From Sanguibacter keddieii DSM 10542 (lineage in GTDB: Bacteria; Actinomycetota; Actinomycetes; Actinomycetales; Cellulomonadaceae), in NCBI RefSeq assembly GCF_000024925.1, contig NC_013521.1, forward strand, positions 2,914,001 to 2,978,000: a stretch of 64,000 nucleotides of DNA, written 5' to 3'. Shown one piece after another: positions 51,444 to 60,878 of this stretch. The position numbers and the translations under genes are program-made. Each line of letters starts with the position of its first letter. Within the stretch, counting starts at the first letter, position 1. The notes beneath the pieces are model-generated. The model was not told where the DNA came from. It was given only the letters and a program-made list of their open reading frames with translations, and made no database searches.

Positions 51444-53392
51444 TGCCGATCCCCCCGCCCAACCTCGACGACAGGTCCTTCCAGGACATCGTCGACGAGA
51501 CCAAGCGCCTCATCCCCCGGTTCACCCCCGAGTGGACCAACCACAACGTCTCCGACCCCGGGGTGGCGCTCATCGAGCTCTTCGCGTGGATGAGCGAGAT
51601 GGTGCTGTTCCGGGTGAACCAGGTGCCGGAGCGGCTGTACGTGCACTTCCTCAACCTCGTGGGCATCGAGCCCTTCCCTCCCTCGGTGGCGCGCACCGCC
51701 GTGACGTTCTGGCTGTCCGGCCCGACCGACCGCGAGGTCCCTGTGCCGGCCGGCACCGAGGTCTCGACGGCCCCGACGGCCGACGGCGCCTCCGTCGTCT
51801 TCACGACCACCGAGCCGGGGCTCGTCGTGCCGCCGGTGCTGCGGCACGTCCTCACGGGCCGGGCCGGCGAGGAGAACCTCCAGGACGGCTGGGACGACCT
51901 CGCGTACCCCGGCACCTCGCTCACCTGCTTCACGTCGACCCCGCTCGCGCAGGACGACGCGCTCTACCTCGGCTTCGCCAGCCCCGTCGCGTCGCACGTG
52001 CTGCGCCTCACGGTCCGCGCGCACGCCGAGGGCATCGGCGTCGACCCGCGCAACCCGCCGCTCGTGTGGGAGACGTGGGACGGCGAGGTCTGGGTGCCCG
52101 CGACCGTCCACGAGGACACCACCGGTGGTCTCAACCGCGACGGCACCGTGCTGCTCGTGGTCCCGGCCGAGGCCCAGCCGCTCACCCTCGCCGGCGCGTC
52201 GGCGAGCTGGCTGCGCGCCCGGCTGGTCCGCCCCCTGCCGGGGCAGCCGACCTACCAGGCGTCACCCCAGCTCGAAGAGCTCACCGTCACCGCGGCCGGC
52301 ATCACCGTCCTCGCCGAGCACGCCTCGGCGACGCCCGGCGAGATCCTCGGGCGCTCGACCGGCGTCCCGGGCCAGACCTTCGCCGTGGCGCACTCCCCCG
52401 TCGCGCGCCGCCGCGGCGAGGAGCACGTGCGCGTCGTCGGCCACGAGACCTCCGAGGCCTGGACCGAGGTCACGGACTTCTCCGCGTCCGGCCCGACCGA
52501 CAAGCACGTGGTGTGGGACTCGATCACCGGGGAGGTGCGGTTCGGCCCGACCATCCGCTACCCCGACGGCGCCCGGGTCCAGCACGGCGCCGTGCCGCCC
52601 GACGGCGCGCAGGTCCAGGTCACCCCGTACCGCCACGGCGGCGGCGCCACGGGCAACGTGGGCCCTGGCACCCTGACCTCGCTGCGGGCCACCGTCCCGT
52701 TCATCGCGCGAGCCACCAACCTGTCCCCCGCGACCGGCGGAGTCGACGCCGAGACCGTCGACGAGGCGAAGGTCCGCGGGCCGCTCACCCTGCGGACCGG
52801 CGAGCGAGCCGTGACGGCCGGCGACTTCGAGCGCATCACCCGCGAGGCCTCCGTCGAGGTCGCCCGCGCCGTCTGCCTGCCCCGCACCGACGGTGCCCCC
52901 GGGGCCGTCCGCATGCTCGTGGTGCCCCAGGTCCGCAAGGACCCGCGGGACCACCGTCTCGACGACTTCGCGCTGTCCGCACCGCTCGTCGAGACCGTCG
53001 CGCAGGCGATCGAGTCCCGCCGGCTCGTCGGGTCGTCGGTCGAGGTCGGCACCCCGTACTACCAGGGCGTCAGCGTCGCCGTGCTCGTCCGTGCGCTTCC
53101 CGGACGCTCCGCCCCGCTGCTGCGCCAGCGCGTCCTCGACACGATCACCCGCTACGTCAACCCGCTGCACGGCGGCCCGGAGGGCACCGGCTGGCAGCTC
53201 GACACCGACCTCACGGCGTCGGCGGTCGCGCAGCTGGTCGAGCCCATCGAGGGCGTCGAGCGCATCGACGAGGTCGTCCTGTTCGACTACGACCTGCGCA
53301 ACGGCGCCCGCGTCGGGGCCGGGCGCGACACGCTGCGCCTCGCTCCCGACGCGCTGTTCCTGTCGGCCGAGCACCGCGTCGTGGTCCGGTGA
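51443..53392 (+). CDS. Baseplate assembly protein J-like (Afp11-like)
   Basis: This is a baseplate wedge component of 649 aa. It begins PIPPPNLDDRSFQDIVDETKRLIPRFTPEWTNHNVSDPGVALIELFAWMSEMVLFR (key DDRxFQDLVDExxRxIPxxxPEWTxHNxSDPGxTLIELFAWM), the hallmark of eCIS J-like proteins. Mid-protein beta domains include RVSFGPxIR-like VRFGPTIRYPDGA. A gpJ-type core has GGVDAETVDEAKVRGPLTLRTGERAVTAGDFERI, and the C-terminus carries ITRYVNPLHGGPEGTGWQ. ATG 51443 overlaps the gp25 stop (TGATG). Confidence 0.95.
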   Translation: MPIPPPNLDDRSFQDIVDETKRLIPRFTPEWTNHNVSDPGVALIELFAWMSEMVLFRVNQVPERLYVHFLNLVGIEPFPPSVARTAVTFWLSGPTDREVPVPAGTEVSTAPTADGASVVFTTTEPGLVVPPVLRHVLTGRAGEENLQDGWDDLAYPGTSLTCFTSTPLAQDDALYLGFASPVASHVLRLTVRAHAEGIGVDPRNPPLVWETWDGEVWVPATVHEDTTGGLNRDGTVLLVVPAEAQPLTLAGASASWLRARLVRPLPGQPTYQASPQLEELTVTAAGITVLAEHASATPGEILGRSTGVPGQTFAVAHSPVARRRGEEHVRVVGHETSEAWTEVTDFSASGPTDKHVVWDSITGEVRFGPTIRYPDGARVQHGAVPPDGAQVQVTPYRHGGGATGNVGPGTLTSLRATVPFIARATNLSPATGGVDAETVDEAKVRGPLTLRTGERAVTAGDFERITREASVEVARAVCLPRTDGAPGAVRMLVVPQVRKDPRDHRLDDFALSAPLVETVAQAIESRRLVGSSVEVGTPYYQGVSVAVLVRALPGRSAPLLRQRVLDTITRYVNPLHGGPEGTGWQLDTDLTASAVAQLVEPIEGVERIDEVVLFDYDLRNGARVGAGRDTLRLAPDALFLSAEHRVVVR

Positions 53393-53399
53393 CCGCCCG

Positions 53400-53969
53400 A
53401 TGAGGCGACCCGACTGGCTCGTGGGGCAGCTGCCGCCCGCGATGCTGCAGGAGGACTTCTTCCGGCGCTTCGTCGAGATGTTCCAGGCGCAGGCCGACAC
53501 CCTCATGGCCCACGCGGACGACCTCGAGCACCTCGCCGACCCCGGGCTCGCCCCGCCCGAGCTGCTGCCGTGGCTCGCGTCGTGGATTGGCCTGGAGTCC
53601 GTGGACGGCGCAGGTCCTCCCGCGATGCAGCGCGAGGTGCTGCGCACCGCCGCACGCACCCTGGCGTGGCGCGGGACGCCCGCCGGGCTGCTCGCCATGC
53701 TCGAGCTGTTCAGCGGTGCACCCGCCGTCCTCGAGGACGGCGGCGGGGTGTGGCGCGAGGGCGAGAGCCCCGCGGACACCGCGTGGGTCGTCATGCGGGT
53801 AGCCTCGACCGGCAACCTCACCGAGCGGGCCTTCGCCGACCTCGTCGCCGACGAGGTCCCCGCGCACGTGCGCGCCGAGCTCTGGGTCGACGACCGGCTG
53901 GTCTGGCCGCGCCAGAGCGCGCCGACGACAGCGCCGCTGTCCGTACCGCAGCCCCCGACGGAGACCTGA
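53400..53969 (+). CDS. Phage tail protein I-like eCIS baseplate protein (Afp12-like)
   Basis: This is the second wedge protein (gpI/Afp12-type), 189 aa. Signature segments: DWLVGQLPPAMLQEDFFRRFVEMFQAQADTLMAHADDLEHLADPGLAPPELLPWLASWIGLE (key LPxxxxxDxFLxRFxxIFQ and PxxLLxWLAxWxGL), then REVLRTAARTLAWRGTPAGLLAMLELFSGA and VEDGG-like VLEDGGGVW. A Pro/Thr-rich tail ends the chain. The ATG at 53400 is 7 nt past the J-like stop. No tail-fibre gene follows. Confidence 0.93.
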   Translation: MRRPDWLVGQLPPAMLQEDFFRRFVEMFQAQADTLMAHADDLEHLADPGLAPPELLPWLASWIGLESVDGAGPPAMQREVLRTAARTLAWRGTPAGLLAMLELFSGAPAVLEDGGGVWREGESPADTAWVVMRVASTGNLTERAFADLVADEVPAHVRAELWVDDRLVWPRQSAPTTAPLSVPQPPTET

Positions 53970-53975
53970 GCACCG

Positions 53976-54419
53976 ATGCAGAGCACCCTCGTCACGTGCC
54001 CCGAGTGCGGGGCCACGACGCACATCACCAGCGGACGCCGGGACGCGAGCGACTTCTGCCCCGCCTGCGACTTCCCCCTGTTCTGGGCGGGGACGACCGT
54101 CGAGGTCCGCGACGCCGCCCTCGACACCGACGACGCGCTGCGGCGCCTGCCGGGCACCGACGGACGCGGCCTCGCCTACTCCGTCCCCTGCCCCGTCTGC
54201 GGTGAGCTCAACCTCGCCACCGCCGTGCTGTGCCTGCGCTGCGCGTGCAGCATGACGCCGCCCCCGGAGCCCGTCCCGGTCCCCGTGCCCATGCCCGTCC
54301 CGGTGGTCCCCGAGCCGGAGCCCGAACCCGAGCCGGCCTCGCGGTGGCGCTGGTGGGTCCTCGTCGGCGTGGCCGTGGTCGTCACGACCGTGGTCGTGGT
54401 GGTCGTCCGGCTCGTCTGA
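53976..54419 (+). CDS. Double zinc-ribbon, tail-anchored membrane protein at eCIS operon end
   Basis: This is an unfamiliar 147-aa protein. Two zinc ribbons are visible: Cys8/Cys11 with Cys28/Cys31, and Cys72/Cys75 with Cys86/Cys89 (CPECG...CPACD; CPVCGE...CLRCAC). Residues 95-121 form a Pro/Val/Glu repeat (PVPVPMPVPVVPEPEPEPEP), then RWRWWVLVGVAVVVTTVVVVVVRLV, a single C-terminal membrane span. Lacking a signal peptide, it should be tail-anchored with the ribbons in the cytoplasm. As last gene of the operon (6 nt after the tail protein I gene) it may attach the particle to the membrane. It converges with the giant repeat gene at 12 nt. Confidence 0.8.
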   Translation: MQSTLVTCPECGATTHITSGRRDASDFCPACDFPLFWAGTTVEVRDAALDTDDALRRLPGTDGRGLAYSVPCPVCGELNLATAVLCLRCACSMTPPPEPVPVPVPMPVPVVPEPEPEPEPASRWRWWVLVGVAVVVTTVVVVVVRLV

Positions 54420-54431
54420 GCCGGACGACGC

Positions 54432-57400
54432 TCACGGGGTCCCGTCGTCCGGGTCCTCGGTCTCTCCCGGCTCCGGCGGTGCCGCCGGCACCACGACCTG
54501 GACGGTGGTCTGCGACCCGAGCCGGTCGACCGTCCCGCTGTAGACGACCGTGATCGTGTGGGTACCGGCGGGGAGCCCTGCGGTCGAGCAGGACGCGACG
54601 CCGTCCGTCAGCGAGACGGCAGGGCAGGAGACCTGTCCTCCCGGGCTCGAGACCTCCACCGTCCCGGCCGTGGCCGGCGCCCCACCCCAGGCGACCCGCG
54701 CCGTGACGTCACCGCCGACCGCAGCGGGCGCTGTCGCCGTCGTGGTCGACGGCCCCCTCGCAGCCGTGACCGAGCGCCCCGCGCTCGTCGACGCGGCGTA
54801 GGAGCCCGAGGCGACGAAGCGGGCAGACAGCGTCGCCGGACCCGCGCTCGTGGGGGTGAAGGAAGCCGTCGCGGTGCCTCCGGCGAGGGTACCGGTGGCG
54901 ACGACGTCCCCGCCCCGGAGGAACTCGACCGACCCCGTGACCGTGCCCCCGCTCGGGGCGGAGACCGTGGCGCTGAGAGTCGTCGGGGTCCCGACGGTCA
55001 GGGGTCCCGGGGCGGCCAGGGTGGTGGTGGTCCCGGCCGCGGTGACGGTCACCGTCCTGGACGCCTGGGAGCCCGCGAGCGACGTCGACCCGGAGTACAC
55101 CGCCGTCACCTCGGTCGCCCCCGGGACGGTCCCGGCCGGGAGGGTCCCGCTGAGCGTCGCCCGGCCCGCCGCATCGACGGCCACGACGTCCAGCTCGGTC
55201 CCGGCGAGGGAGAAGGTCACAGTCCCGGTCGCGGTCGCCGCCGAGGACTGCGGCCCGCGCACGGTCGCGACGAGGGTCTTGGCGGTGCCGATCTCCCAGT
55301 CCGTCAGCGCAGGAAGGGTGGTCGTGCTGGGGCTCTGGACCGCGAAGGTCACCAGACGGTCGGACTCGCTCGGTGCGATCGTCACCGTCGCCGGGGAGAC
55401 GGTCGCCCCGGCCACCGTGCTCGGTGTGAGCTCGTAGGTGCCGGCGAGGAGGTAGAGCGTCTCTGCCGACGCCCCGACCGAGACTGTCCTCGTGAGGTCG
55501 ACGATGGCACCGTCGGTGTCCGAAGGGCTGCCCTCGACGGTCACTGTCAGCTGCGCGCCGCTGTCGGGCCCGGTCGCCGCGAGACGCAGCCGCACCTCGT
55601 CGATGGTCGCCTCGAGGGTGGTGTCCCCGGCGTCGAGGACCCGGGTGGTCGACCACGGGTGCCCGGACGCCCCCGTGAAGGTGGCCGTCCACGCGCCCTC
55701 GGGCACCTGGTTGAAGATGGTCGTGTACGTCGCTCCGGACCGGACCAGGGGCTGCCCCGCGATGGTGCCCGGCAGCGTCGTGCCGTCCTGCGCCGTGAGG
55801 GACACGAGCGTGCCCGTGAGGTCGGAGCCCGACGTGACGGAGACCGTGACGGCTCGGGTCACCTGGAACAGCCGGAGGTCCACGAGGGCCGCCTGCCCTC
55901 CGACCACGGTGACCCGCCGGGTCACCGGGCTGTAGCCCGCGGCCTCGACCGAGATGTCGTAGGCACCGTCGGTGAGGTCGCGGAACAGGAAGCTGCCGTC
56001 GACCCCTGTCATGGTGTCCGACGTGACTGGCGGGTCCACCGGTGCGTCCGGGTCCGTCGGCGCCGCGGGCACGGCGGTCAGGCGCACCGTCTCGTCCTTG
56101 AGCGGGACCGGTGTCCCCGAGCCGCGCTGCCCCGTGACGATGCCGCCGATGGCGTTGGTGTTCGCGACGAGTGGCACGGTGACCGCCGAGTTCGGCTGAC
56201 CCACCGGTGGGGTGATGCTCACCTGCAACGACCGGTAGCCCGCGCCGGAGATCGACAGGATCGACTGCACGGGCAGCACGTCGGGGAACCGGTACTCGCC
56301 ACGGTCGCAGGTGGTGGTCGCTGACCCTGTCGCGACCGGCGGGCACGTGGCGGGCACGGACCTGATGCCGTCCTGCAGGACGACGTCGAGCCCCGGGACG
56401 GCCTCGCCGTCGATGAGGTCGTTCACCACGAACACCGTGACGGTCACGGGCGTGAACGGCATCGTGACGTCTTTCTCGAACGTGCCGGGTCCGGTGACGT
56501 CCACCGTCTGGGCTGGCGGTGCCGTGTAGCCGTCCAGGCGCGCCTGGACGCTCCACCTGCCCGTCTGCAGCCCTTCGAGGGCTGCCGTGCCGGTGATCGA
56601 GTAGGCCCCGTCGGCGTCCGTGACCACGGTGAACTCCGCTCCCCCCGGGCCGGTGGCCGTGACGACCGCTCCCGGGAGCTTTCGGAGGACCGGTCTGGTG
56701 CCATCTGGGTCGCCGGCGCGCGCCGTCGTCGACCACACGGTCCCTCTGATCGTGCCGAGCCTCGTGAGGAAGACGGGCTGCGCGTCGGTGTCTTCGGCCT
56801 TGACGGTGAGCGTGGTGGTCAGACGTGCCATGCCGGCGGCCCGCACGACGACGCGGTAGTCCCCGGAGGGCAGCTCGCCGAACTCCGCCTCGGGCGTGCC
56901 CTGCGCCAGGGTCGCGGTCTGCTGGATGCCGTTGCCGCTCACCGTGATCTCGGCCCTGGGCACGGGGGTCGTCCCGACGTCCCCGCACGGCGGCACGGTG
57001 AGGGGTTCTGAGCACGTGACCGGCGCGACGGTGAGGCTTCCGAACCGGGCGAGCTTGAAGGTCACCGGGGCGTTCCCCGTCTCGACGACCACGTCGATCG
57101 TCTCCTGCACAGGCTCGTGGCCCGCGAGAGTCGCGCGGACCACGTAGGTGCCTGGCCGGGCGAGGGTGCCCGCACCGCTGGCAGGCTGGTTGGCGTCCCG
57201 CCACAGCAGCGGGAAGGACGTGCCGCTGGCCGTGGTGACCGCGGAAATGCTCACCGAGGACGCGCCCGGCGGACCGGAGACGACCTCGAAGAGCACCTGC
57301 GAGGCGGGTGCCCTCGCGTCCGGACCGTCCCCGGCGAGCGTGAGCGTCCCGGAGAAGGGCTGCCCGACCGGCTGGAGCTCGATGATCGTGGACGTGCCCG

Positions 57401-60400
57401 AGACGAAGTCCACCCCGGTGAGCGAGAGGGCCTTGTAGTCGAAGGGAGCCTCCGTCCTCGCGGCGACCGTCACGTCGACCTTGTCCGACACGAGCGGCAG
57501 GTAGCCGCTCGTGTCGGGCGTCGCCGAGGTCGCGAACTGGCCGTCGTCGTCGGTGACGAGCGTGACGCTCGAGCGGACGGGCGTCACGCCGTCGTAGCCG
57601 ATGATCCCGGTGACCACGACCTCACGGTCCTCGACCGGTGTCTGGATGCCTGCGGTCAGCTGGGTCATGAGTGCGCCTTGGAACACCCGCACCGTGCGGG
57701 TGAGCACGAGCTGCGTCGTGCGCTCCTGGTTGAAGGCCAGCTCGATGCCGGCGATCGACCCTGTGAGCTGGACCCCGTCGTCGTCCTGCCACGTCACGTC
57801 GAAGCGGTACGTCCCAGGCTCGAGCATGCTCAGCGCCGCGACACCGTCGACCGAGACCACCGGCGTCCCGGGCGTCCCCGGTGCCCCCGGGACGACAGGC
57901 TTGCCGGAGCCGGCGAGCAGGACCGGGGTCACCACAGCCCCGGCGGCGGGCGTGATGGCGCCGGTGCCGCGGTCCACGAGGGTCGTGACCGACAGCCGGG
58001 CGAGCCGGTCCAGGGTCACGTCGACGCGACGGACGTCGCCGGGCACGAGCGTCACGGGAGGGATGGTGCCTGAGACGCGGTACTCCGCGCTGCCGGGGAG
58101 CACCGTCACGGTGTAGGTGCCCGCCGGCATCGAGGTGATGGTGTAGCCACCGTTGACGCCCGTGAAGGCACAGCGACCGCCGTCGACCTGGCAGGTGTCC
58201 GGCGCGGGTGCGGTGCAGCCCCCGGTGGGCGCAGGCTGGCCGGAGGCGACCGCGACGACGCAGGTCCCGTCCGGCACGGCGCCGATGCGGGTGAGCACCG
58301 TCCCGCTGAGCGACGGCGACGGGAACAGCGCGACCTGCCCGGCCGAGACGGTCTGCGCCATGGGCACGTTGACCTTGACGCTCGAGCTCTCGTACCCGGG
58401 GGCGGAGACGGTGAGCTCGTAGAGCCCGGGGAGCAGGCCGGTGTCGTCGGCGGCGGGGATGACGTACTCGAGGTCGGGCTCCGAGGTGACCGTCACCTGG
58501 CGCTGCGTGCCGTCGGGGTTCTGCGCGGTGAGCGAGACCGTGACGAGGCACTCCTCGCCCGGGGCGAGCGCGACGCAGTCGATCTGCCCGTTGGTCCGGG
58601 CGTCGCTCGCACGCCCGCGGATGCGCGACGTGTCGACGAGGCCGTCGCCGGCGACCGGGGTGAGGACGAGGTCGGCGCCCACGGTCCCGCCCGACGCGAC
58701 CGTGACGGTCGTCGACGCGGTGAGGTGGCCGAACAGCTCGGCGGACAGCACGTACTCGCCGGGGACGATGCCGTTGAAGCGGAAGGAGCCGGAGCCGTCG
58801 GAGGTCGACATCGTCTTGTAGGCGTCGGTGCCGTTGGTGAGGCTGAGCCCGGCGCCCGAGAGCGCGGTGCCTGCGGTGTCGCGGACGGTGCCCTGCGCGA
58901 CGCCGCTCGACGAGCCGAGCAGCACGTCCGCGGGGGCGGCCGAGGACTCGGGCCCGAGGTCGAGCTCGAGGGTCTGGGTCGCGAAGCCGGGTGCCTCGAC
59001 GGTGAGCGTGTAGCTGCCCGGGACCGGCAGGTCGGCGAGGCTGTACGCGCCGGGCCGGCCGGAGGTGAGGGTCGAGGCGGTACGGGTGGTGTCGCCGGCG
59101 GTCGCGGTGACCGTCGCGCCGCCGACCCCGGAGACGGCGCCGAGGGCGTCCGGTCCGGTGACGGTCCCGGAGAGGGTCGCGACGCCGTCCTGCAGGCTCA
59201 GGGGTGCGGTCGCCGAGCCGCCCGCGGAGAGCGTGACGAGGACGGACTGCGCCCCGAGTCCCGCACCCTGCGCGGTGACGAGGTAGGTGCTGGGGGTCGA
59301 GAGGCCGTCGACGGCCCAGGACCCGACGGTGCCGCTCGTGGCCGTCGTGGTGCTCACGGTCGTGGTGCCGTCGCTCAGCACGACCGTCACCCCGCCCGCG
59401 CCTGCGCCGTCAGGCCCGGTGACGACGCCGGAGAGGCTGCCGTCGCCCGCGACGAGGGTGACGTCGAGCGCTGCTGCCGCCGCCTCGGCCCCGGAGACGA
59501 CCTGGCGGACGGTCTGGTAGCCGGGCTTGGACACGGTGACGAGGTAGTTGAGCGTCGGGGCGAGCCCGGCGAAGGCCCAGGCGCCGTCGGAGCCGGTCTC
59601 GGTGCTGCGCGCCGCGGAGACGGTCGACGACTGACCTGCGGCCGAGGTCGAGCCCAGCGGGAGCCCGAGCGCCGAGGTCTTGGTGATCGCACGGGCGCTG
59701 CCCGAGGACGAGGTGGCGTCGTCGGAGGACGCGAGGGTGCCCGACGTGCCCGTCCCCGCCACGACCGCCGCAGGGACGACGCGGGACGTGCCCGCCCCGC
59801 GTGCGGCTCCCCCGCCGCCGCCCGAGGCGGCCGGCGTACCGGCGGCGGTCTGCTGCGTCGTGGTCGGGATGATGCTCGCCGGGGCGATCTGCACCCGGAC
59901 GCCGGAGGGGTCGTCGGCGGTGACGACACCGCCGACCCGCACGCCGGCGTCGGGCAGGACGCCGTCATCCTCGCCGGGGGCGCCGGAGCCGTCTGCCCCT
60001 GAGCCGCCCGCGGCCCCTTCTGTGCCGCCGCTGCCGTCGGGACCGGCAGCAGGATCCGTCACGACGGTCGCCGCGGGCTGCGCGGTCACCGGCTGGTCGC
60101 CGGCACGGTCGGTGAACCAGGGCAGCGCGACGAGGAGCCCGCCGCCCCAGAGGACCACGACCATGAGGAGCCCGACCACTCGCATCATCGCCGCGCTGAC
60201 GAGCGGGCGGGCGGTGACGGTGCCGCTGAACCGGGCAGGTGCCTGGCGGCCCTGGGCGACCACGGAGAAGGTCCTGCGGTCGAGGTGCCCCATGAGCTGC
60301 GGGCGCTGGTTGCGGGCCGTCGCCGACATCCGCACGGTCTGGCGCCCGGGGACGGTGAGCGTGCGCGACGGCAGCTCGAGACGCAGGCCGCGGGACGTCT

Positions 60401-60878
60401 GGGTCTTCACGGTGAGCTCGACCGGCTCGACGCCGGTGTTCGACAGGACCACCGACAGCCTGCGTCGCATGCGCATCCGTGAGTCGGCGGGCTCGACGGT
60501 CAGCAGCACCTCGCTCGGTGCGTCGACGACCAGCACACTCTCCGCGAGGGTGGTCGTCGGGCCGGCACCGGGGGCTGCGGACTGCACGACCACCACGAAG
60601 GGGTAGTCGCCCGGGACGGCACCGACCACGGGGAGCAGGTCGATCTCGGTCGACACCGTCGCGTCGGGCTCGACCGCCGGGAGCCGCACGGGCTCGGGCG
60701 ACCAGCCGTCGTCGAGGCCCATGACCGTGACGGTGACGTCGCGGGGCCCGTCGGCGAGGTTGCGGGCGTGCACCCGCAGGGTCGCCGCCCGTCCGGCCGG
60801 GGCGTGCGCGCCGGGCTCCACGAGGACGCTCGGGGCGCCGAGGCCGACGGCGGGTGTGGGGGTGATCTGCTCGGTCAT
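54432..60878 (-). CDS. 2148-aa membrane protein with carboxypeptidase-regulatory-like and Ig-like repeats
   Basis: Residues 1-225 form two Ig-like (COG1470-like) beta domains without a signal peptide. A single span lies at about 229-252 (MMRVVGLLMVVVLWGGGLLVALPWF), then a Gly/Ala/Thr-rich linker to about 450. The remainder is a chain of 80-110-residue carboxypeptidase-regulatory/CNA-B-like units, e.g. GTVRDTAGTALSGAGLSLTNG...GSFRFNGIVPGEYVLSAELFG, ending with Ig-like (Big_3_5) domains near VTAVYSGSTSLAGS and VVYSGTVDRLGSQ. Predicted topology is N-in, repeats outside. Its ATG overlaps the stop of the 845-aa paralog by 4 nt. Such proteins accompany actinobacterial eCIS loci; I infer a docking or envelope-contact role. 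Confidence 0.85.
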   Translation of the reverse strand: MTEQITPTPAVGLGAPSVLVEPGAHAPAGRAATLRVHARNLADGPRDVTVTVMGLDDGWSPEPVRLPAVEPDATVSTEIDLLPVVGAVPGDYPFVVVVQSAAPGAGPTTTLAESVLVVDAPSEVLLTVEPADSRMRMRRRLSVVLSNTGVEPVELTVKTQTSRGLRLELPSRTLTVPGRQTVRMSATARNQRPQLMGHLDRRTFSVVAQGRQAPARFSGTVTARPLVSAAMMRVVGLLMVVVLWGGGLLVALPWFTDRAGDQPVTAQPAATVVTDPAAGPDGSGGTEGAAGGSGADGSGAPGEDDGVLPDAGVRVGGVVTADDPSGVRVQIAPASIIPTTTQQTAAGTPAASGGGGGAARGAGTSRVVPAAVVAGTGTSGTLASSDDATSSSGSARAITKTSALGLPLGSTSAAGQSSTVSAARSTETGSDGAWAFAGLAPTLNYLVTVSKPGYQTVRQVVSGAEAAAAALDVTLVAGDGSLSGVVTGPDGAGAGGVTVVLSDGTTTVSTTTATSGTVGSWAVDGLSTPSTYLVTAQGAGLGAQSVLVTLSAGGSATAPLSLQDGVATLSGTVTGPDALGAVSGVGGATVTATAGDTTRTASTLTSGRPGAYSLADLPVPGSYTLTVEAPGFATQTLELDLGPESSAAPADVLLGSSSGVAQGTVRDTAGTALSGAGLSLTNGTDAYKTMSTSDGSGSFRFNGIVPGEYVLSAELFGHLTASTTVTVASGGTVGADLVLTPVAGDGLVDTSRIRGRASDARTNGQIDCVALAPGEECLVTVSLTAQNPDGTQRQVTVTSEPDLEYVIPAADDTGLLPGLYELTVSAPGYESSSVKVNVPMAQTVSAGQVALFPSPSLSGTVLTRIGAVPDGTCVVAVASGQPAPTGGCTAPAPDTCQVDGGRCAFTGVNGGYTITSMPAGTYTVTVLPGSAEYRVSGTIPPVTLVPGDVRRVDVTLDRLARLSVTTLVDRGTGAITPAAGAVVTPVLLAGSGKPVVPGAPGTPGTPVVSVDGVAALSMLEPGTYRFDVTWQDDDGVQLTGSIAGIELAFNQERTTQLVLTRTVRVFQGALMTQLTAGIQTPVEDREVVVTGIIGYDGVTPVRSSVTLVTDDDGQFATSATPDTSGYLPLVSDKVDVTVAARTEAPFDYKALSLTGVDFVSGTSTIIELQPVGQPFSGTLTLAGDGPDARAPASQVLFEVVSGPPGASSVSISAVTTASGTSFPLLWRDANQPASGAGTLARPGTYVVRATLAGHEPVQETIDVVVETGNAPVTFKLARFGSLTVAPVTCSEPLTVPPCGDVGTTPVPRAEITVSGNGIQQTATLAQGTPEAEFGELPSGDYRVVVRAAGMARLTTTLTVKAEDTDAQPVFLTRLGTIRGTVWSTTARAGDPDGTRPVLRKLPGAVVTATGPGGAEFTVVTDADGAYSITGTAALEGLQTGRWSVQARLDGYTAPPAQTVDVTGPGTFEKDVTMPFTPVTVTVFVVNDLIDGEAVPGLDVVLQDGIRSVPATCPPVATGSATTTCDRGEYRFPDVLPVQSILSISGAGYRSLQVSITPPVGQPNSAVTVPLVANTNAIGGIVTGQRGSGTPVPLKDETVRLTAVPAAPTDPDAPVDPPVTSDTMTGVDGSFLFRDLTDGAYDISVEAAGYSPVTRRVTVVGGQAALVDLRLFQVTRAVTVSVTSGSDLTGTLVSLTAQDGTTLPGTIAGQPLVRSGATYTTIFNQVPEGAWTATFTGASGHPWSTTRVLDAGDTTLEATIDEVRLRLAATGPDSGAQLTVTVEGSPSDTDGAIVDLTRTVSVGASAETLYLLAGTYELTPSTVAGATVSPATVTIAPSESDRLVTFAVQSPSTTTLPALTDWEIGTAKTLVATVRGPQSSAATATGTVTFSLAGTELDVVAVDAAGRATLSGTLPAGTVPGATEVTAVYSGSTSLAGSQASRTVTVTAAGTTTTLAAPGPLTVGTPTTLSATVSAPSGGTVTGSVEFLRGGDVVATGTLAGGTATASFTPTSAGPATLSARFVASGSYAASTSAGRSVTAARGPSTTTATAPAAVGGDVTARVAWGGAPATAGTVEVSSPGGQVSCPAVSLTDGVASCSTAGLPAGTHTITVVYSGTVDRLGSQTTVQVVVPAAPPEPGETEDPDDGTP

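Noticed and set aside
41873-54419. Prophage or type VI secretion locus
   Set aside because: There are no capsid, portal, terminase, lysis or integrase genes and no TssJLM membrane complex. The tube/sheath/LysM/gp25/J-like set in this order is that of an eCIS.
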